Counted from the stretch's first letter, positions 28,076 to 37,337 are shown. The stretch is 64,000 nt of DNA from Fodinibius roseus (GCF_900129315.1 NZ_FQUS01000001.1:186001-250000); one strand, 5' to 3'. Translations and numbers: made by a program. The notes: generated from the sequence alone by a model not told the origin.

Positions 28076-28246
28076 ATCACTAGTGATTTATGATTCGTTA
28101 AATAGTTGTTACTGCGATTTTGATACTCGAACGGTAGCACGGGCAGCTGCCGTACGAACGGATTATTTCAGCCATATATAGCTGTTTCATCTTTGCTGGT
28201 TGTTACCTGTGGGTTCGAATCATGGGCATATAATAACCATTGTATT

Positions 28247-28825
28247 TTAATTGGATGACTGCGGGGGCAAGGTTGCCGATATAGATATCGGAATCTCTTC
28301 ACTCACCCGGTAGAAGAGAATACCCGGGGGCTCAATATCATAATCTTCCATATTAATGGTCCACGAAGCGGTTACTTTCAGTCCTTCTGCCGACTTTTGA
28401 AGGCTGCCGTCAATGGAGACCTGATTCGTTACCCCGTGCACGCTGAAGTCACCTTCTACCGTAACCTCCTGGGGACTCGCTGAATCCGGATCAAAAGGGG
28501 TGGCCAGCTTCCCAAAAAACTCAGCAAAAGGATGCTGTTCGGCTTCGAGGGTTTCGAGCATATCTCTGTCCCGTTTTGCGATGCCGGTCTCTATGGTGTG
28601 CACATCGAGGTAGAAATCGACGGTCGAATCGGGCAGATTGATTTTACCCACCAGCTGGTCCGATCTGCCGGTAAAAGTGTGCAGCGGCACGGAGGAATCA
28701 AACTCGGCGTGCCCGTTTTCTGTGAAGTAGACCTGGCCGTAGCCTTCTGCTGGGATTCCCAGCAAGACGGCGCCGACAACGATCAACAGCCAGCCCTGTA
28801 TTGTTCGTGTTATTCCGTAGTTCAT
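28247..28825 (-). CDS. YceI-family periplasmic lipid-binding-like protein
   Basis: A 192-residue protein with a signal peptide (about 1-32, ending EGYGQ) and the YceI fold: FTENGHAEFDSSVPLHTFTGRSDQLVGKINL, HTIETGIAKRDRDMLETLEAEQHPFAEF, VEGDFSVHGVTNQVSI. YceI proteins form a lipocalin-like barrel that binds isoprenoid lipids. The start at 28825 is chosen because it gives a proper signal peptide. The longer frame to 29023 runs into the cytochrome gene upstream, whose stop is 16 bp before this start. Confidence 0.92.
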   Translation of the reverse strand: MNYGITRTIQGWLLIVVGAVLLGIPAEGYGQVYFTENGHAEFDSSVPLHTFTGRSDQLVGKINLPDSTVDFYLDVHTIETGIAKRDRDMLETLEAEQHPFAEFFGKLATPFDPDSASPQEVTVEGDFSVHGVTNQVSIDGSLQKSAEGLKVTASWTINMEDYDIEPPGILFYRVSEEIPISISATLPPQSSN

Positions 28826-28841
28826 ACCTGCTATTTCAGCC

Positions 28842-29315
28842 TTAATTATTGGGTGCGCCATCGGCAATCCAGTCCCGGATAAGCGATATCTCATCGCTGG
28901 TAAGGGGAGTACGGTTTTGGGGCATGCGATCCCCCTGTGTGGGATTTTCTTCGATTTTGTCGACAAGGGGACTATTGTCCGGTTCTCCCTCCACCACGAC
29001 TGCTCCCCCGTACTGCTGGCCACTGCTGTTCATAACATTGTCGTAGCCGTCCAGCCGCACGCCGCTTCGTTCTTGCCCGATGTGACAGTCTCCACAATTA
29101 TCGGAAAATATTTCCTGGACGTTGGTAAACGTAGGCTCAAGGGGCTCACCGTTTCCATTTCCATTTCCGTTTCCATTCCCGTTCCCGGGACCGGTACTGC
29201 TGTCGCCGCAGGAGGTCAGCAGGAGCCCGAATGAGCACAGAAGGGTTAGAAACAGGTTGTGTTGCTTCAGCAGGAAAGTGCTTTTGGGTCGAAGGTTATC
29301 TGTACGTGGTTTCAT
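28842..29315 (-). CDS. Cytochrome c-like lipoprotein with Gly-Asn linker
   Basis: A 157-residue lipoprotein with lipobox LTSC (Cys36), then a GDSSTGP segment and a (GN)6-7 linker (about 44-56), then a small cytochrome c domain. The heme motif is CGDCH (Cys74, Cys77, His78), and DRMPQNRTPLTSDEISLIRDWIADGA supplies the probable axial Met and the C-terminal helix. This fits a periplasmic or surface electron carrier. It is followed by YceI and DUF5777 genes and preceded by a tiny lipoprotein gene. The repetitive linker is encoded by a CCATTTCC/CCGTTTCC-type repeat on the plus strand, prone to length change. Confidence 0.85.
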   Translation of the reverse strand: MKPRTDNLRPKSTFLLKQHNLFLTLLCSFGLLLTSCGDSSTGPGNGNGNGNGNGNGEPLEPTFTNVQEIFSDNCGDCHIGQERSGVRLDGYDNVMNSSGQQYGGAVVVEGEPDNSPLVDKIEENPTQGDRMPQNRTPLTSDEISLIRDWIADGAPNN

Positions 29316-29352
29316 AACTGGTAGTTTTGGGTTGGGGTATGCAAATTAACGA

Positions 29353-29484
29353 TTAACAGGTATTAGTGACCGGTTGCGATTTGCAAGAGGGCGGATCGGT
29401 GCTGTTGTCACCGCAGCCGGCCGACAGGCCCGCAATAAACACAAACACAAGAAAGGATCGGATAATACAATTGTAGGGTTTCAT
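29353..29484 (-). CDS. Small lipoprotein, 43 aa
   Basis: A short frame with a clear lipoprotein signal: MKPYNCIIRSFLVFVFIAGL, then SAGC as lipobox (Cys about residue 24), then GDNSTDPP and a Cys-containing tail. After the Cys it resembles the start of the neighbouring cytochrome lipoprotein (CGDSSTGP), so it may be a decayed or miniaturised relative lacking the heme domain. It ends 37 bp before that gene. It could be a real small lipoprotein or the remnant of a longer one. Confidence 0.6.
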   Translation of the reverse strand: MKPYNCIIRSFLVFVFIAGLSAGCGDNSTDPPSCKSQPVTNTC

Positions 29485-29549
29485 AACCGTTGAGTTTGGG
29501 TGTTAAAGTTATTGGCGGCAAAGTTATTTCATTCGTAGCTTCTTGATTT

Positions 29550-30866
29550 TCAATAGAGGGTATAGTTCAGGGAAATAAAACTGCCCATTGAATACAGTTT
29601 GACATTGCCCCATCCCACTTCTCTCACCGGCAGCTTCAGAAATGGTTCAACTTGCAGGCTTAGACGGGGGTTGAGGTCAATGGCATAGCCCACAGAGAGG
29701 CTGGCATTGCTCATCCAGTGGCGAGTACCCGTTTTGCCGCTCCACTGCCGAACCGGATCGCTCTCAGAATGTTCATAGCCATAATCAAAACGATACTCTT
29801 CGTTGAGCATGATATAGGAGTTAAAGCCCGCCGTAGCATAGAAACGGGAGCGCTCCAGCTGCCAGAATTCGTATTTTAAACTCACGGGGATATCCAGGAT
29901 GATACATCGGGCAGAAGTTTGGTCCGGCACCGTGTCGTACGACCAAAAACCGCCGGGAGGATGGTATTCGCTGCCGTCAGCGACGTAGTTTACCGAGGCT
30001 CGCATAAGGCCGCCCCGTATGCTGAGATCTGACCTCAAGCGGTATTCGAGCAGCAATCCCAGGTTGTAGCCGGGCTGATCGAAATCAGACAAGGCACCGA
30101 CCGTACTCAGATCGGGTCCCGCCACAAGACCTATAAACGCCCTGGAAACAGATGCGGGCGGCTGCCTGCGTTCTTGTCCCCCGGAAACATCAGCTGTGGA
30201 CGATGTTTCCCGTGCAGCCATTGCTTCCTGCATAGCTTTTGTTGTGCGGGATGAGGGTATGGTTGCTTGTTCCTTTTGCCCGGAGACTGAATCAGAGAGT
30301 CGGCATGCTGCACAGGAGAGCTCTTCGGCGGATATGCGGGAGATGGCATCGTCAGATACGGTCCACTCCGAGACTTCCGGGCCACTATCCGTTTCATCGT
30401 CATCAACTCCTCCGGTGCTTTCTCGTTCGGTAATGGAAGGCCGGGGCTCTTCCGGCGTTATGGCACCGTTTTCCGAGGTGCCGGATGACGATTCTGAATA
30501 CCCGCCGGCATCTTCATTATCACCGTTCTGTCGGTTTTCCTGCGAATCTTGCTGCTCAGCAGGAAGGTCCTCCCTGTTTTCCTGCTCTTCTGTGTCTACC
30601 GCCTGCTGTTCGCTCAGTTGTTCGTTTATCCTGTTAATATCCTGGTAGTTCTGATATACGGCATATCCCAGCAGGGAGAAGAGAAACAATACGACCGCCG
30701 CGATGATCCATCGTTTTTTTTGAGCGGCGTGCTGTCGATCCTGCCGGTCTAACTTTTTCTCAAGCTGCAGCCAGTCCTCTTCCCGGTATGAGATATCATA
30801 TTCTTCAGCTTTTTCCCTGAAGAGATGTTCAATCGGATCTTCGTTATGATTCTTGTTTTCAGGCAT
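29550..30866 (-). CDS. Anti-sigma-like protein joining a cytoplasmic segment, one TM helix and an outer membrane beta-barrel
   Basis: A 438-residue protein. Residues 1-50 are charged and cytoplasmic (DPIEHLFREKAEEYDISYREEDWLQLEKKLD), 53-71 form one transmembrane helix, about 75-225 are an acidic Ser/Glu/Gln-rich, probably disordered linker, and about 226-438 are a porin-like beta-barrel (RAFIGLVAGPDL..., ending in aromatic SLNYTLY). It begins 9 bp after the stop of an ECF sigma gene and must be co-transcribed with it. The N-terminal part is a good candidate sigma-binding segment and the barrel a good candidate sensor. The link between them is inferred. Confidence 0.72.
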   Translation of the reverse strand: MPENKNHNEDPIEHLFREKAEEYDISYREEDWLQLEKKLDRQDRQHAAQKKRWIIAAVVLFLFSLLGYAVYQNYQDINRINEQLSEQQAVDTEEQENREDLPAEQQDSQENRQNGDNEDAGGYSESSSGTSENGAITPEEPRPSITERESTGGVDDDETDSGPEVSEWTVSDDAISRISAEELSCAACRLSDSVSGQKEQATIPSSRTTKAMQEAMAARETSSTADVSGGQERRQPPASVSRAFIGLVAGPDLSTVGALSDFDQPGYNLGLLLEYRLRSDLSIRGGLMRASVNYVADGSEYHPPGGFWSYDTVPDQTSARCIILDIPVSLKYEFWQLERSRFYATAGFNSYIMLNEEYRFDYGYEHSESDPVRQWSGKTGTRHWMSNASLSVGYAIDLNPRLSLQVEPFLKLPVREVGWGNVKLYSMGSFISLNYTLY

Positions 30867-30875
30867 AATGACGGA

Positions 30876-31403
30876 TTAAATAAAATTTTTCTGTAGGATA
30901 GCCTGTAAATTATTTTTCGCTTTAGACAAGTTGGACTTTGAGGTCCCAATAGAAATATCAAGCATTTCTGCTATCTCTTTGTGCTTAAAGCCCTCTATCA
31001 CATGAAGATTAAAGACCGTTCGGTATGCAGGCGAAAGCTGTTGAACCATGTCGATGATTTCTTCGTAAGAAATACTGCTGATAATCGTTTCCCGGCTGTC
31101 CATTTTATTGCGTGCTGCTTCCAACTGTTCTAATTTCAACTCGTTTTCATGTTTGTGAAAGTGATTAATAGCGGTGTTGATAATGATCTGTCTCAACCAT
31201 GGCTTAAAGGGCCGCTTCATATTATAGCTATCGATACCCGTAAAGACTTTCATAAAAGCGTCATTAAGAATGAGCGCCGCCTGATCCCTGGAATCGGCAT
31301 ACCGCAGCGTAATACTCATACCATAGGCATAGAACATTTTGTAAAGCTTTTTCTGGCTTGCCCGATGCCGTTTTTGACATCCCTTTATGATTTCCCTAAT
31401 CAA
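30876..31403 (-). CDS. ECF-family RNA polymerase sigma factor
   Basis: A 175-residue ECF sigma factor. Region 2 (about 15-85): KKLYKMFYAYGMSITLRYADSRDQAALILNDAFMKVFTGIDSY and FKPWLRQIIINTAINHFHK. Region 4 (about 115-170): LSPAYRTVFNLHVIEGFKHKEIAEMLDISIGTSKSNLSKAKNNL. The GTSKSNLSKAK recognition helix is the type common in Bacteroidota ECFs. It heads a two-gene operon with the barrel/anti-sigma-like gene. It belongs to a different branch from the ECF factor at 25996. Confidence 0.93.
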   Translation of the reverse strand: MIREIIKGCQKRHRASQKKLYKMFYAYGMSITLRYADSRDQAALILNDAFMKVFTGIDSYNMKRPFKPWLRQIIINTAINHFHKHENELKLEQLEAARNKMDSRETIISSISYEEIIDMVQQLSPAYRTVFNLHVIEGFKHKEIAEMLDISIGTSKSNLSKAKNNLQAILQKNFI

Positions 31404-32011
31404 GATCGCTTGTTTTTAATGAGTAGATTGCATTTTGCACCCATTTTCTACTTCCTTCTACTTTACTATACAAGATTTAAGAGGACAGGGTTGCCTCCGG
31501 ATCCAGTTTTTTTCTGAGAAAATAATCCAGGCCACCGTCCAACTGCTCACAAATTATGATCACGGGAATGTATTTTTAGAAGGTTTTGCAAAGGTTTCTT
31601 TTTATTTGCCTGGCCAATTGAATTACCTCTTTCGGTTATAGAGGCAGTCAAAAGATTACCTGTGAAATGGCAGTCGCTACGGAATCTCTTTCCCGGAGAG
31701 GTATACCGAGAGGCGTACTCCGGCTGGACTTTCTACTCTCCAGTATCAACAGTACTTGTCAACTTGGATAATTTGAGATTGAGAAGGGCTTTAATAAAAT
31801 AAAAAGCTCTCAACCGGTCAAAGTTGAGAGCTTATTCTTTAGGGCATTTTGGACATAAGAAATGTCCAAAGTATTGCTTTATAATAGCTAATACGATTTA
31901 AAATCAAAAAAGTTACAATAAATCCTGAAATAAAATATTTATCCTTCAGAATTGTTATTCATGGTCAACAGATGGTATATTTCGCGTGAATTTTTTAATA
32001 CAACAATCCTT
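31404..32011. other. Divergent intergenic region, possible small RNA
   Basis: About 600 bp between the divergent ECF and Bax inhibitor-1 genes. It holds a CCGGAG/CTCCGG dyad with a nested GGTATACC palindrome near 31694-31726, the strong hairpin at 31804-31833, and GGACAT/ATGTCC at 31851-31867. No protein frame is convincing. Both promoters must lie here. A small RNA ending at the 31804 hairpin is possible. Confidence 0.35.
31804..31833 (+). terminator. Strong stem-loop with short T-rich tail
   Basis: AAGCTCTCAAC and GTTGAGAGCTT form a perfect 11-bp stem with an 8-nt loop, followed by ATTCTTT. It lies upstream of both flanking genes, so it does not terminate either. It could end a small RNA transcript or shield the Bax inhibitor-1 promoter. 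Confidence 0.5.
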
Positions 32012-32731
32012 ATGAGAACAGGAAATCCTACGCTTACCACGAAAACCTTTCAACAGGCTGGTCGGGCTGTCTCCGGGGAGGAGGCTATGACCGTCAGCGG
32101 AACGATCAATAAAACGGCTGCTTTATTTCTGATCCTACTGCTGGGGGCTTCCATCAGCTGGTACCAACCCCTGCCGTTGTTTATATGGGGTGGAGCGATC
32201 GGTGGTTTTATCGTAGCTATGGTTACGATCTTTAAAAAACAGTGGTCCCCCGTAACGGCCCCGGTTTATGCCGGGTTGGAAGGGTTATTCCTGGGAGGCA
32301 TCTCCCTGCAGTACGCTAACATGTATAACGGTATTGTCTTTAATGCCGTATTATTGACGATCGGTGTATTTGCCGCTATGCTCATGATTTATCGGTCGGG
32401 TTTAATCAAGGTTACCCAGCAATTCAGAATGGGGGTTGTAGCAGCCACGGGAGGTATATTCCTGGTCTACCTGGCAAGTATTGTGCTGGGTTTCTTCGGC
32501 ATCAATATCGGTTTAATTCATGGTAATGGATTTATGGGTATCGGCTTTAGCTTAATTATCGTGGGGGTTGCTGCACTTAACCTTGTGCTTGATTTTGATA
32601 TGATTGAGCAAGGCGCCGGGTCTGATGCCCCGAAGTATTTTGAATGGTATGCTTCCTTTGGACTCATGATCACGCTGGTGTGGCTGTATATTGAGATTCT
32701 TCGCCTTCTCTCCAAATTACAGCGTAGATAG
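32012..32731 (+). CDS. Bax inhibitor-1 / YccA-family membrane protein
   Basis: A 239-residue integral membrane protein with about seven hydrophobic helices. The N-terminal FQQAGRAVSGEEAMTVSGTINKTAALFLILLLGA and the C-terminal FEWYASFGLMITLVWLYIEILRLLSKLQ match the Bax inhibitor-1/YccA family of cation-leak-like channels that modulate FtsH proteolysis or calcium flux in other bacteria. The start at 32012 is chosen because it gives the typical short polar N-terminus. An in-frame ATG at 31952 would add 20 unusual residues. It lies 14 bp before mltG, probably one operon. Confidence 0.9.
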   Translation: MRTGNPTLTTKTFQQAGRAVSGEEAMTVSGTINKTAALFLILLLGASISWYQPLPLFIWGGAIGGFIVAMVTIFKKQWSPVTAPVYAGLEGLFLGGISLQYANMYNGIVFNAVLLTIGVFAAMLMIYRSGLIKVTQQFRMGVVAATGGIFLVYLASIVLGFFGINIGLIHGNGFMGIGFSLIIVGVAALNLVLDFDMIEQGAGSDAPKYFEWYASFGLMITLVWLYIEILRLLSKLQRR

Positions 32732-32745
32732 AAAGATCGATATAC

Positions 32746-33807
32746 GTGGCTAACAGATTTTTTTCCGGCATCGAACTTATTTTGGGTCTTATAGTGTTGC
32801 TTGCGGCCGCTTTTCTGGTGGCTGAATCACGCTGGTCGCGCCTGTATGAAAAACCTGCACTTACTGCAGAGGAGTCCGTAGTGCTATACTTTTCTGAGCA
32901 AACAGATAGAAAAGGATTGGTGCGTACATTGAATGAAAAGGATATCCTACGCAGTGAAGAAGAATTAGACTGGGCTCTTCAAACGCTTCGCTGGACTACC
33001 TTCAAGGAGGGGCGTTATCAGCTTCAGGAGGGAATATCGTACGAAGAAATACTATCTAAAATCGGCAACGGGATTCAGGATCCGATGCGGGTTACCATTT
33101 TGCCGGGTCAGCCTAAGTCCAGATTCATACGAAAGGTCTCGGAAGCTTTTCGTTTTGATTCAACCGCCCTGAAACAAACATTGTCCGATTCCTCTCTTTT
33201 AGCTCGTGCCGGAGTGGACACTCAAGGAGTCATCGGCCGGCTGTACCCTGCGACCTACGATTTTTACTGGACCGCACCCCCCGAGGAGGTCATAATGCGA
33301 ATGCTTGACACGTTCGAAGATCAGATCATAACTGAATTTGAAGAACGGTTTAAGGAACTGGATAAGTCGGTCGGTGAGATTATCACGATGGCTTCCATCA
33401 TCGAGTGGGAGGCGAACCTCGAAAGTGAAAAGGATACTATAAGCGGACTTTATTGGAACCGGCTGGAAAGAGGGATGAGGCTGCAGGCCGATCCTACCGT
33501 TAATTATGCCGTGGGAGAGCGCAGGAGACTGCTGTATAAAGATTATGAGACTGATCATCCCTATAACACCTATATTCATTCGGGCTTACCACCGGGACCC
33601 ATTACCAATCCGAGTAAAAGTTCCATCAGGGCGGCCCTGTTTCCCTCAGATCATGATTACCTTTACATGGTAGCCAGTCCCGATAGAAACCACGGGTTCT
33701 CCGAAACATACAGCGAACATCAGCGAAAAAGTGCGGAGTGGAGAGAATGGCTGCAAGAGCAATATCGCATTAAGCGAGAGCGGGAGCGCCGGGAGGAGGG
33801 AAACTGA
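32746..33807 (+). CDS. mltG: Endolytic transglycosylase MltG (YceG-like)
   Basis: A 353-residue membrane-anchored lytic transglycosylase that cleaves nascent glycan strands and limits their length during peptidoglycan synthesis. GTG start; one N-terminal transmembrane helix (about 8-25), a LysM-like segment, then the YceG catalytic domain: ITMASIIEWEANLESEKDTISGLYWNRLERGMRLQADPTVNYA with the catalytic Glu in IIEWE, YNTYIHSGLPPGPITNPSKSSIRAALFP, and DYLYMVASPDRNHGFSETYSEH. The length is normal. It is convergent with an LpoA-like gene that may act in the same process. Confidence 0.95.
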   Translation: MANRFFSGIELILGLIVLLAAAFLVAESRWSRLYEKPALTAEESVVLYFSEQTDRKGLVRTLNEKDILRSEEELDWALQTLRWTTFKEGRYQLQEGISYEEILSKIGNGIQDPMRVTILPGQPKSRFIRKVSEAFRFDSTALKQTLSDSSLLARAGVDTQGVIGRLYPATYDFYWTAPPEEVIMRMLDTFEDQIITEFEERFKELDKSVGEIITMASIIEWEANLESEKDTISGLYWNRLERGMRLQADPTVNYAVGERRRLLYKDYETDHPYNTYIHSGLPPGPITNPSKSSIRAALFPSDHDYLYMVASPDRNHGFSETYSEHQRKSAEWREWLQEQYRIKRERERREEGN

Positions 33808-33839
33808 TCCTGTTAGCTGTTATTAATTTATCTGGTATT

Positions 33840-33855
33840 CACATCACCTGATGTG
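33840..33855 (+). terminator. Short hairpin between convergent mltG and LpoA-like genes
   Basis: CACATCA and TGATGTG form a 7-bp stem with a two-base CC loop (practically a near-perfect palindrome). A wider TGTTAGC...GCTAACA pair (about 33812 and 33877) encloses it. It is in the 162-bp space between two convergent stops, where a bidirectional terminator is expected. The T-tract is weak. Confidence 0.4.
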
Positions 33856-33969
33856 CGGTCAACCGAGCTGAGAGCGTGCTAACACAGTTCCTTCCAAAAC
33901 GTCTTTACCAGTCCAGTAGTTACAGGTTATGGATACTGAAGACCTGACGGAAACCGGCCGCACAACGTA

Positions 33970-35718
33970 TTATTCACTTATCAGGTGCGTGCTGCTGTTG
34001 GTAATTTTAAACAGCATCAGTTTCTGGTTGATATTCGACCCGTTGAAGTGAATGTTGGTGATCAATCCGTTATAGGGAGGTTGATCGGCCAGGCCCTCTT
34101 TAAGCAGGGCCGGGTTGACCACCCGATCGAGCGTTTGAAGCAGGAACATGGCCGTGTCATATCCGATCATGGCAAATCGATTGGGATCCTGGTTGAAGCG
34201 ATCCCTGAACCGGGATTCAAACTGATCGATCTCGGCGCTTCCGGGACGGCTGTAAAAACTTTCTGTAAAATATACCGCCCGCGTGCCGATTTTATCGGTT
34301 GAGGTATTAGCATTTGCCCACTCCTGTGATCCTAAAACGGCAACGTTGCTCTCCAGGGAGTTCAGTTGTCCCAACAGATGATCGATGAGTGCTGGTGTCG
34401 CATCACCTGTAAAAGGCGCATAGACGGCCGACACCGATGATTCTGCGGTGGAGAGGCGATCTTCCGTAAAGTAGCGGGTATATTGAGATAGTCCGTACCC
34501 GCTTGACCCCAGATTTTCTACGAAAAAGTACGGAACTTCGGCATTTAACTGTTCCATCTCCCGGCGAAAAGCCTTGGCCGATATTTCCCCGAGCGTGCCG
34601 CGTTCGGCCAAAACCGCTATTTTATCGAAATTAAGCGTACGGACCGCAAAACGAGCCATGTTTTTTCCGTGAATACTGAGCGGGGGATTGACTTGAAAAA
34701 AATAGCCGTCTTTCCGGGTGATGGATTCTGAATTGGCCAGTGGAGCGAGGATCGGTGTTCGGTGTTGCGACGACACCTTTGCCATCGATTGGGCGCGTTC
34801 CGAGAAAAGGGGACCGACGACCGCATCGACCCCGGTCGAACTCAGGACTTCCAGCGCCTGCCGGGCGGAATCAGACTCAATCCCTGTATTGTGATAGGTC
34901 AGCTCAACGTTTACCTCATGGCGGCGGTTGAATTGTTCGGCAGCCAGGGTATAGCCGAGATACAGTCCCCGGACCACAGGATAGTCGTTTTTGTCGGGGG
35001 AGTAGGCCGGCAACGCGACTCCGATAGTATAAGTTAGTCCCCCGGGAGCTTCCAGCCCCGTTACCTCCTGAAGGTCGGCATATTCGGCGTCGTCGCTGAG
35101 GAGGGAGGAAATCTCTTCCAGCTGATCTGATGAAATGGTCTCGGTGCCGTTGCGCAACTTGGTAAAGAGCGTCCGGGCTTCCTCCAGTTCTACCCGTCCC
35201 AGGGCGGAGGATACCAAATCATATCTGACAGAGTCACTTTCGACCGCGTCCATTATCGTATTTCGCTGTTCAAATGTCAGGTACTTTAGGAGGTCCTCAT
35301 ATAGCCTGTTGCTTTCAGCGGCAATCTCCGGGCTGAGCTGTTGGCTTGTCAGCGGCGCCAGCCGGCTGAGCGCCTCCCCAAAATCTTTCTGCTTGAAGTG
35401 GATGAGACTCAGCGTGTAGTTCGCCTCGGTTAAAATCTGGGGATTATTTTCCTCCCTGATATTGAGCAGACGGCTCCTGGCCGTCGCATAATCCTTCATC
35501 CCGAAGTATGATTTTCCGGCAAAAAGGAGTCCCTGGTCGGAATGTATCTGATCAAACAGTCCGGCGGCCTTGGCGTATTCACCATCCTGGTAAAGTTTAA
35601 TTCCCTTCTCAAGAGACTGACCATGAGCGGCAGGGAACGAAGCAGGTCCCGCCAGCAGGAGAAAAGCCGTAGCAACCAATAATAGCGGCCGGGAAATATA
35701 GGGGAAATACAATTTCAT
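33970..35718 (-). CDS. LpoA-like periplasmic protein: TPR domain plus type 1 periplasmic-binding fold
   Basis: A 582-residue exported protein. Signal peptide about 1-34 (ends AAHGQ, no lipobox). Residues about 36-200 are TPR-like helices (KGIKLYQDGEYAKAAGLFDQI...). Residues about 225-580 are a type 1 periplasmic-binding fold (TIGVALPAYSP, GVDAVVGPLFSERAQSMAKVSSQHRTPILAPLAN, NRFAMIGYDTAMFLLQTL). This is the architecture of the penicillin-binding-protein activator LpoA, although similar proteins are annotated as branched-chain amino acid binding proteins. The start at 35718 gives the signal peptide. A longer frame overlaps the guaA stop. It lies 68 bp after guaA. Confidence 0.8.
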   Translation of the reverse strand: MKLYFPYISRPLLLVATAFLLLAGPASFPAAHGQSLEKGIKLYQDGEYAKAAGLFDQIHSDQGLLFAGKSYFGMKDYATARSRLLNIREENNPQILTEANYTLSLIHFKQKDFGEALSRLAPLTSQQLSPEIAAESNRLYEDLLKYLTFEQRNTIMDAVESDSVRYDLVSSALGRVELEEARTLFTKLRNGTETISSDQLEEISSLLSDDAEYADLQEVTGLEAPGGLTYTIGVALPAYSPDKNDYPVVRGLYLGYTLAAEQFNRRHEVNVELTYHNTGIESDSARQALEVLSSTGVDAVVGPLFSERAQSMAKVSSQHRTPILAPLANSESITRKDGYFFQVNPPLSIHGKNMARFAVRTLNFDKIAVLAERGTLGEISAKAFRREMEQLNAEVPYFFVENLGSSGYGLSQYTRYFTEDRLSTAESSVSAVYAPFTGDATPALIDHLLGQLNSLESNVAVLGSQEWANANTSTDKIGTRAVYFTESFYSRPGSAEIDQFESRFRDRFNQDPNRFAMIGYDTAMFLLQTLDRVVNPALLKEGLADQPPYNGLITNIHFNGSNINQKLMLFKITNSSTHLISE

Positions 35719-35786
35719 AAAATCTCTGGTTGAAGAATGCGAAATAGCTTTAACCGTAGGTAACGTATTTTGTTCTGCCTTATTCC

Positions 35787-37337
35787 TTATTCCCACTCGA
35801 TTGTTGAAGGGGGCTTGGAGCTGACATCATATACGACCCGGTTGATACCGCGGACTTCATTGATGATACGGTTGGAAACATGCGCTAAAAAAGGGTGAGG
35901 CAGGTGGGCCCAGTCGGCGGTCATGCCATCTACGCTGGTTACGGCCCTGAGGCCGGCCGTAAATTCGTAGGTGCGCTCGTCTCCCATCACACCCACGCTT
36001 TGCACGGGGAGCAATACCGCAAGCGCCTGCCATACGTCATCATAGAGATCCTGTTTTCGCAGTTCCCCGATAAAAATATCATCGACCTCGCGCAGCAGAG
36101 CAAGTTTCTCTTTGGTAACATCCGAAAGAATACGGATACCCAGTCCGGGACCCGGAAACGGATGCCGTTTGATAAAATGATCGGGAATTCCCAGTTCACG
36201 TCCCACATTCCGCACTTCATCCTTGAACAGCTCACGGACCGGTTCCACCAGTGCGAGATTCATCTCTTCCGGCAGTCCCCCCACATTATGGTGTGACTTG
36301 ATGGTGGCAGAGGGGCCTTTGAACGAGATGCTTTCAATGACATCCGGATAGAGCGTACCCTGGGCCAGGAATTTAAAATCGTTATCGCCGGCAATAGCAT
36401 CGTCAAAAACATTGATAAAAATGTTTCCGATAATTTTTCGCTTTTGTTCAGGATCGATCACTCCCCTGAGCTCTGCCAAAAAGCGATCGGTGGCGTCAAT
36501 TCCCCTGACCGGCAGGTTTAGCTCTTCTTCGTAGATATCCAGCACATCCCGGAACTCGTTCTTCCTTAACAACCCGTTATCCACAAAGATACACTGCAGC
36601 TGGTCGCCAATGGCCTGGTGAACGAGCGTAGCGACCACCGTAGAATCTACGCCGCCGCTGAGTCCGCACAGCACGCGATGGTCACCGACTTTTTCCCGGA
36701 TTTCCTTAACGGTGGATTCAATAAACGACCGGGCGGTCCAGGTGCCTTCCAGATGGCATATCTCATAGGCAAAATTCTCCAGTATCTGTTGTCCGTACAC
36801 GGTATGCACGACTTCCGGATGAAATTGAACCCCGAAAATTTGCTGCTCCCTGTGCCGCACGGCCGCCACACGGGCGTTATCGGTGTGCGCTATGATCTCA
36901 TATTCCCGGGGCAGTTTTTTGATATGGTCGCCATGGCTCATCCAGACAACCGACTCCTGGGGGATGTTTCTGAACAAGTCGGTAGCGTCGTCAACGATCA
37001 GCTCGGAGCGGCCGAACTCACGGTGATCAGCCTGTTCCACACAGCCGGGTATTTTATTATGAGCCAGAATCTGAAGCCCGTAGCAAATGCCCAGGATCGG
37101 GACGTCCCACTCGAAGAGGCCGGAATTCAAGCCGGGCGCTCCCTCGTCATTGACGCTGCTGGGTCCCCCAGACATGATAATTCCTTTCGGGGGTTGATCC
37201 GCAAAAGCTGAGAGCTCTTTGTTAAAAGGATGAATCTCGCAGTAAATATTCAGCTCACGAATACGGCGCGCAATCAGCTGGGTATACTGGGAGCCGTAGT
37301 CAAGTATAATGATCCAGTCAGAGGGTCGATGTTGCAT
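35787..37337 (-). CDS. guaA: GMP synthase (glutamine-hydrolysing)
   Basis: A 516-residue GMP synthetase converting XMP to GMP. N-terminal class I amidotransferase domain (about 9-195) with the nucleophile Cys85 in GICYGLQ and VQFHPEV supplying His/Glu. ATP-pyrophosphatase P-loop [12 protein letters not shown] (about 230). C-terminal dimerisation domain with [16 protein letters not shown] and the terminal [10 protein letters not shown]. Full length. It lies 61 bp downstream of gcvH. Confidence 0.98.
   Translation of the reverse strand: MQHRPSDWIIILDYGSQYTQLIARRIRELNIYCEIHPFNKELSAFADQPPKGIIMSGGPSSVNDEGAPGLNSGLFEWDVPILGICYGLQILAHNKIPGCVEQADHREFGRSELIVDDATDLFRNIPQESVVWMSHGDHIKKLPREYEIIAHTDNARVAAVRHREQQIFGVQFHPEVVHTVYGQQILENFAYEICHLEGTWTARSFIESTVKEIREKVGDHRVLCGLSGGVDSTVVATLVHQAIGDQLQCIFVDNGLLRKNEFRDVLDIYEEELNLPVRGIDATDRFLAELRGVIDPEQKRKIIGNIFINVFDDAIAGDNDFKFLAQGTLYPDVIESISFKGPSATIKSHHNVGGLPEEMNLALVEPVRELFKDEVRNVGRELGIPDHFIKRHPFPGPGLGIRILSDVTKEKLALLREVDDIFIGELRKQDLYDDVWQALAVLLPVQSVGVMGDERTYEFTAGLRAVTSVDGMTADWAHLPHPFLAHVSNRIINEVRGINRVVYDVSSKPPSTIEWE

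Noticed and set aside
28190-28230. tRNA-like T-loop (GGTTCGAATC)
   Set aside because: The flanking bases do not form a T stem, and no anticodon arm or acceptor stem is present.
29122-29349. Plus-strand frame with FPFPFPFP repeats
   Set aside because: It is the antisense of the Gly-Asn linker repeat in the cytochrome lipoprotein gene.
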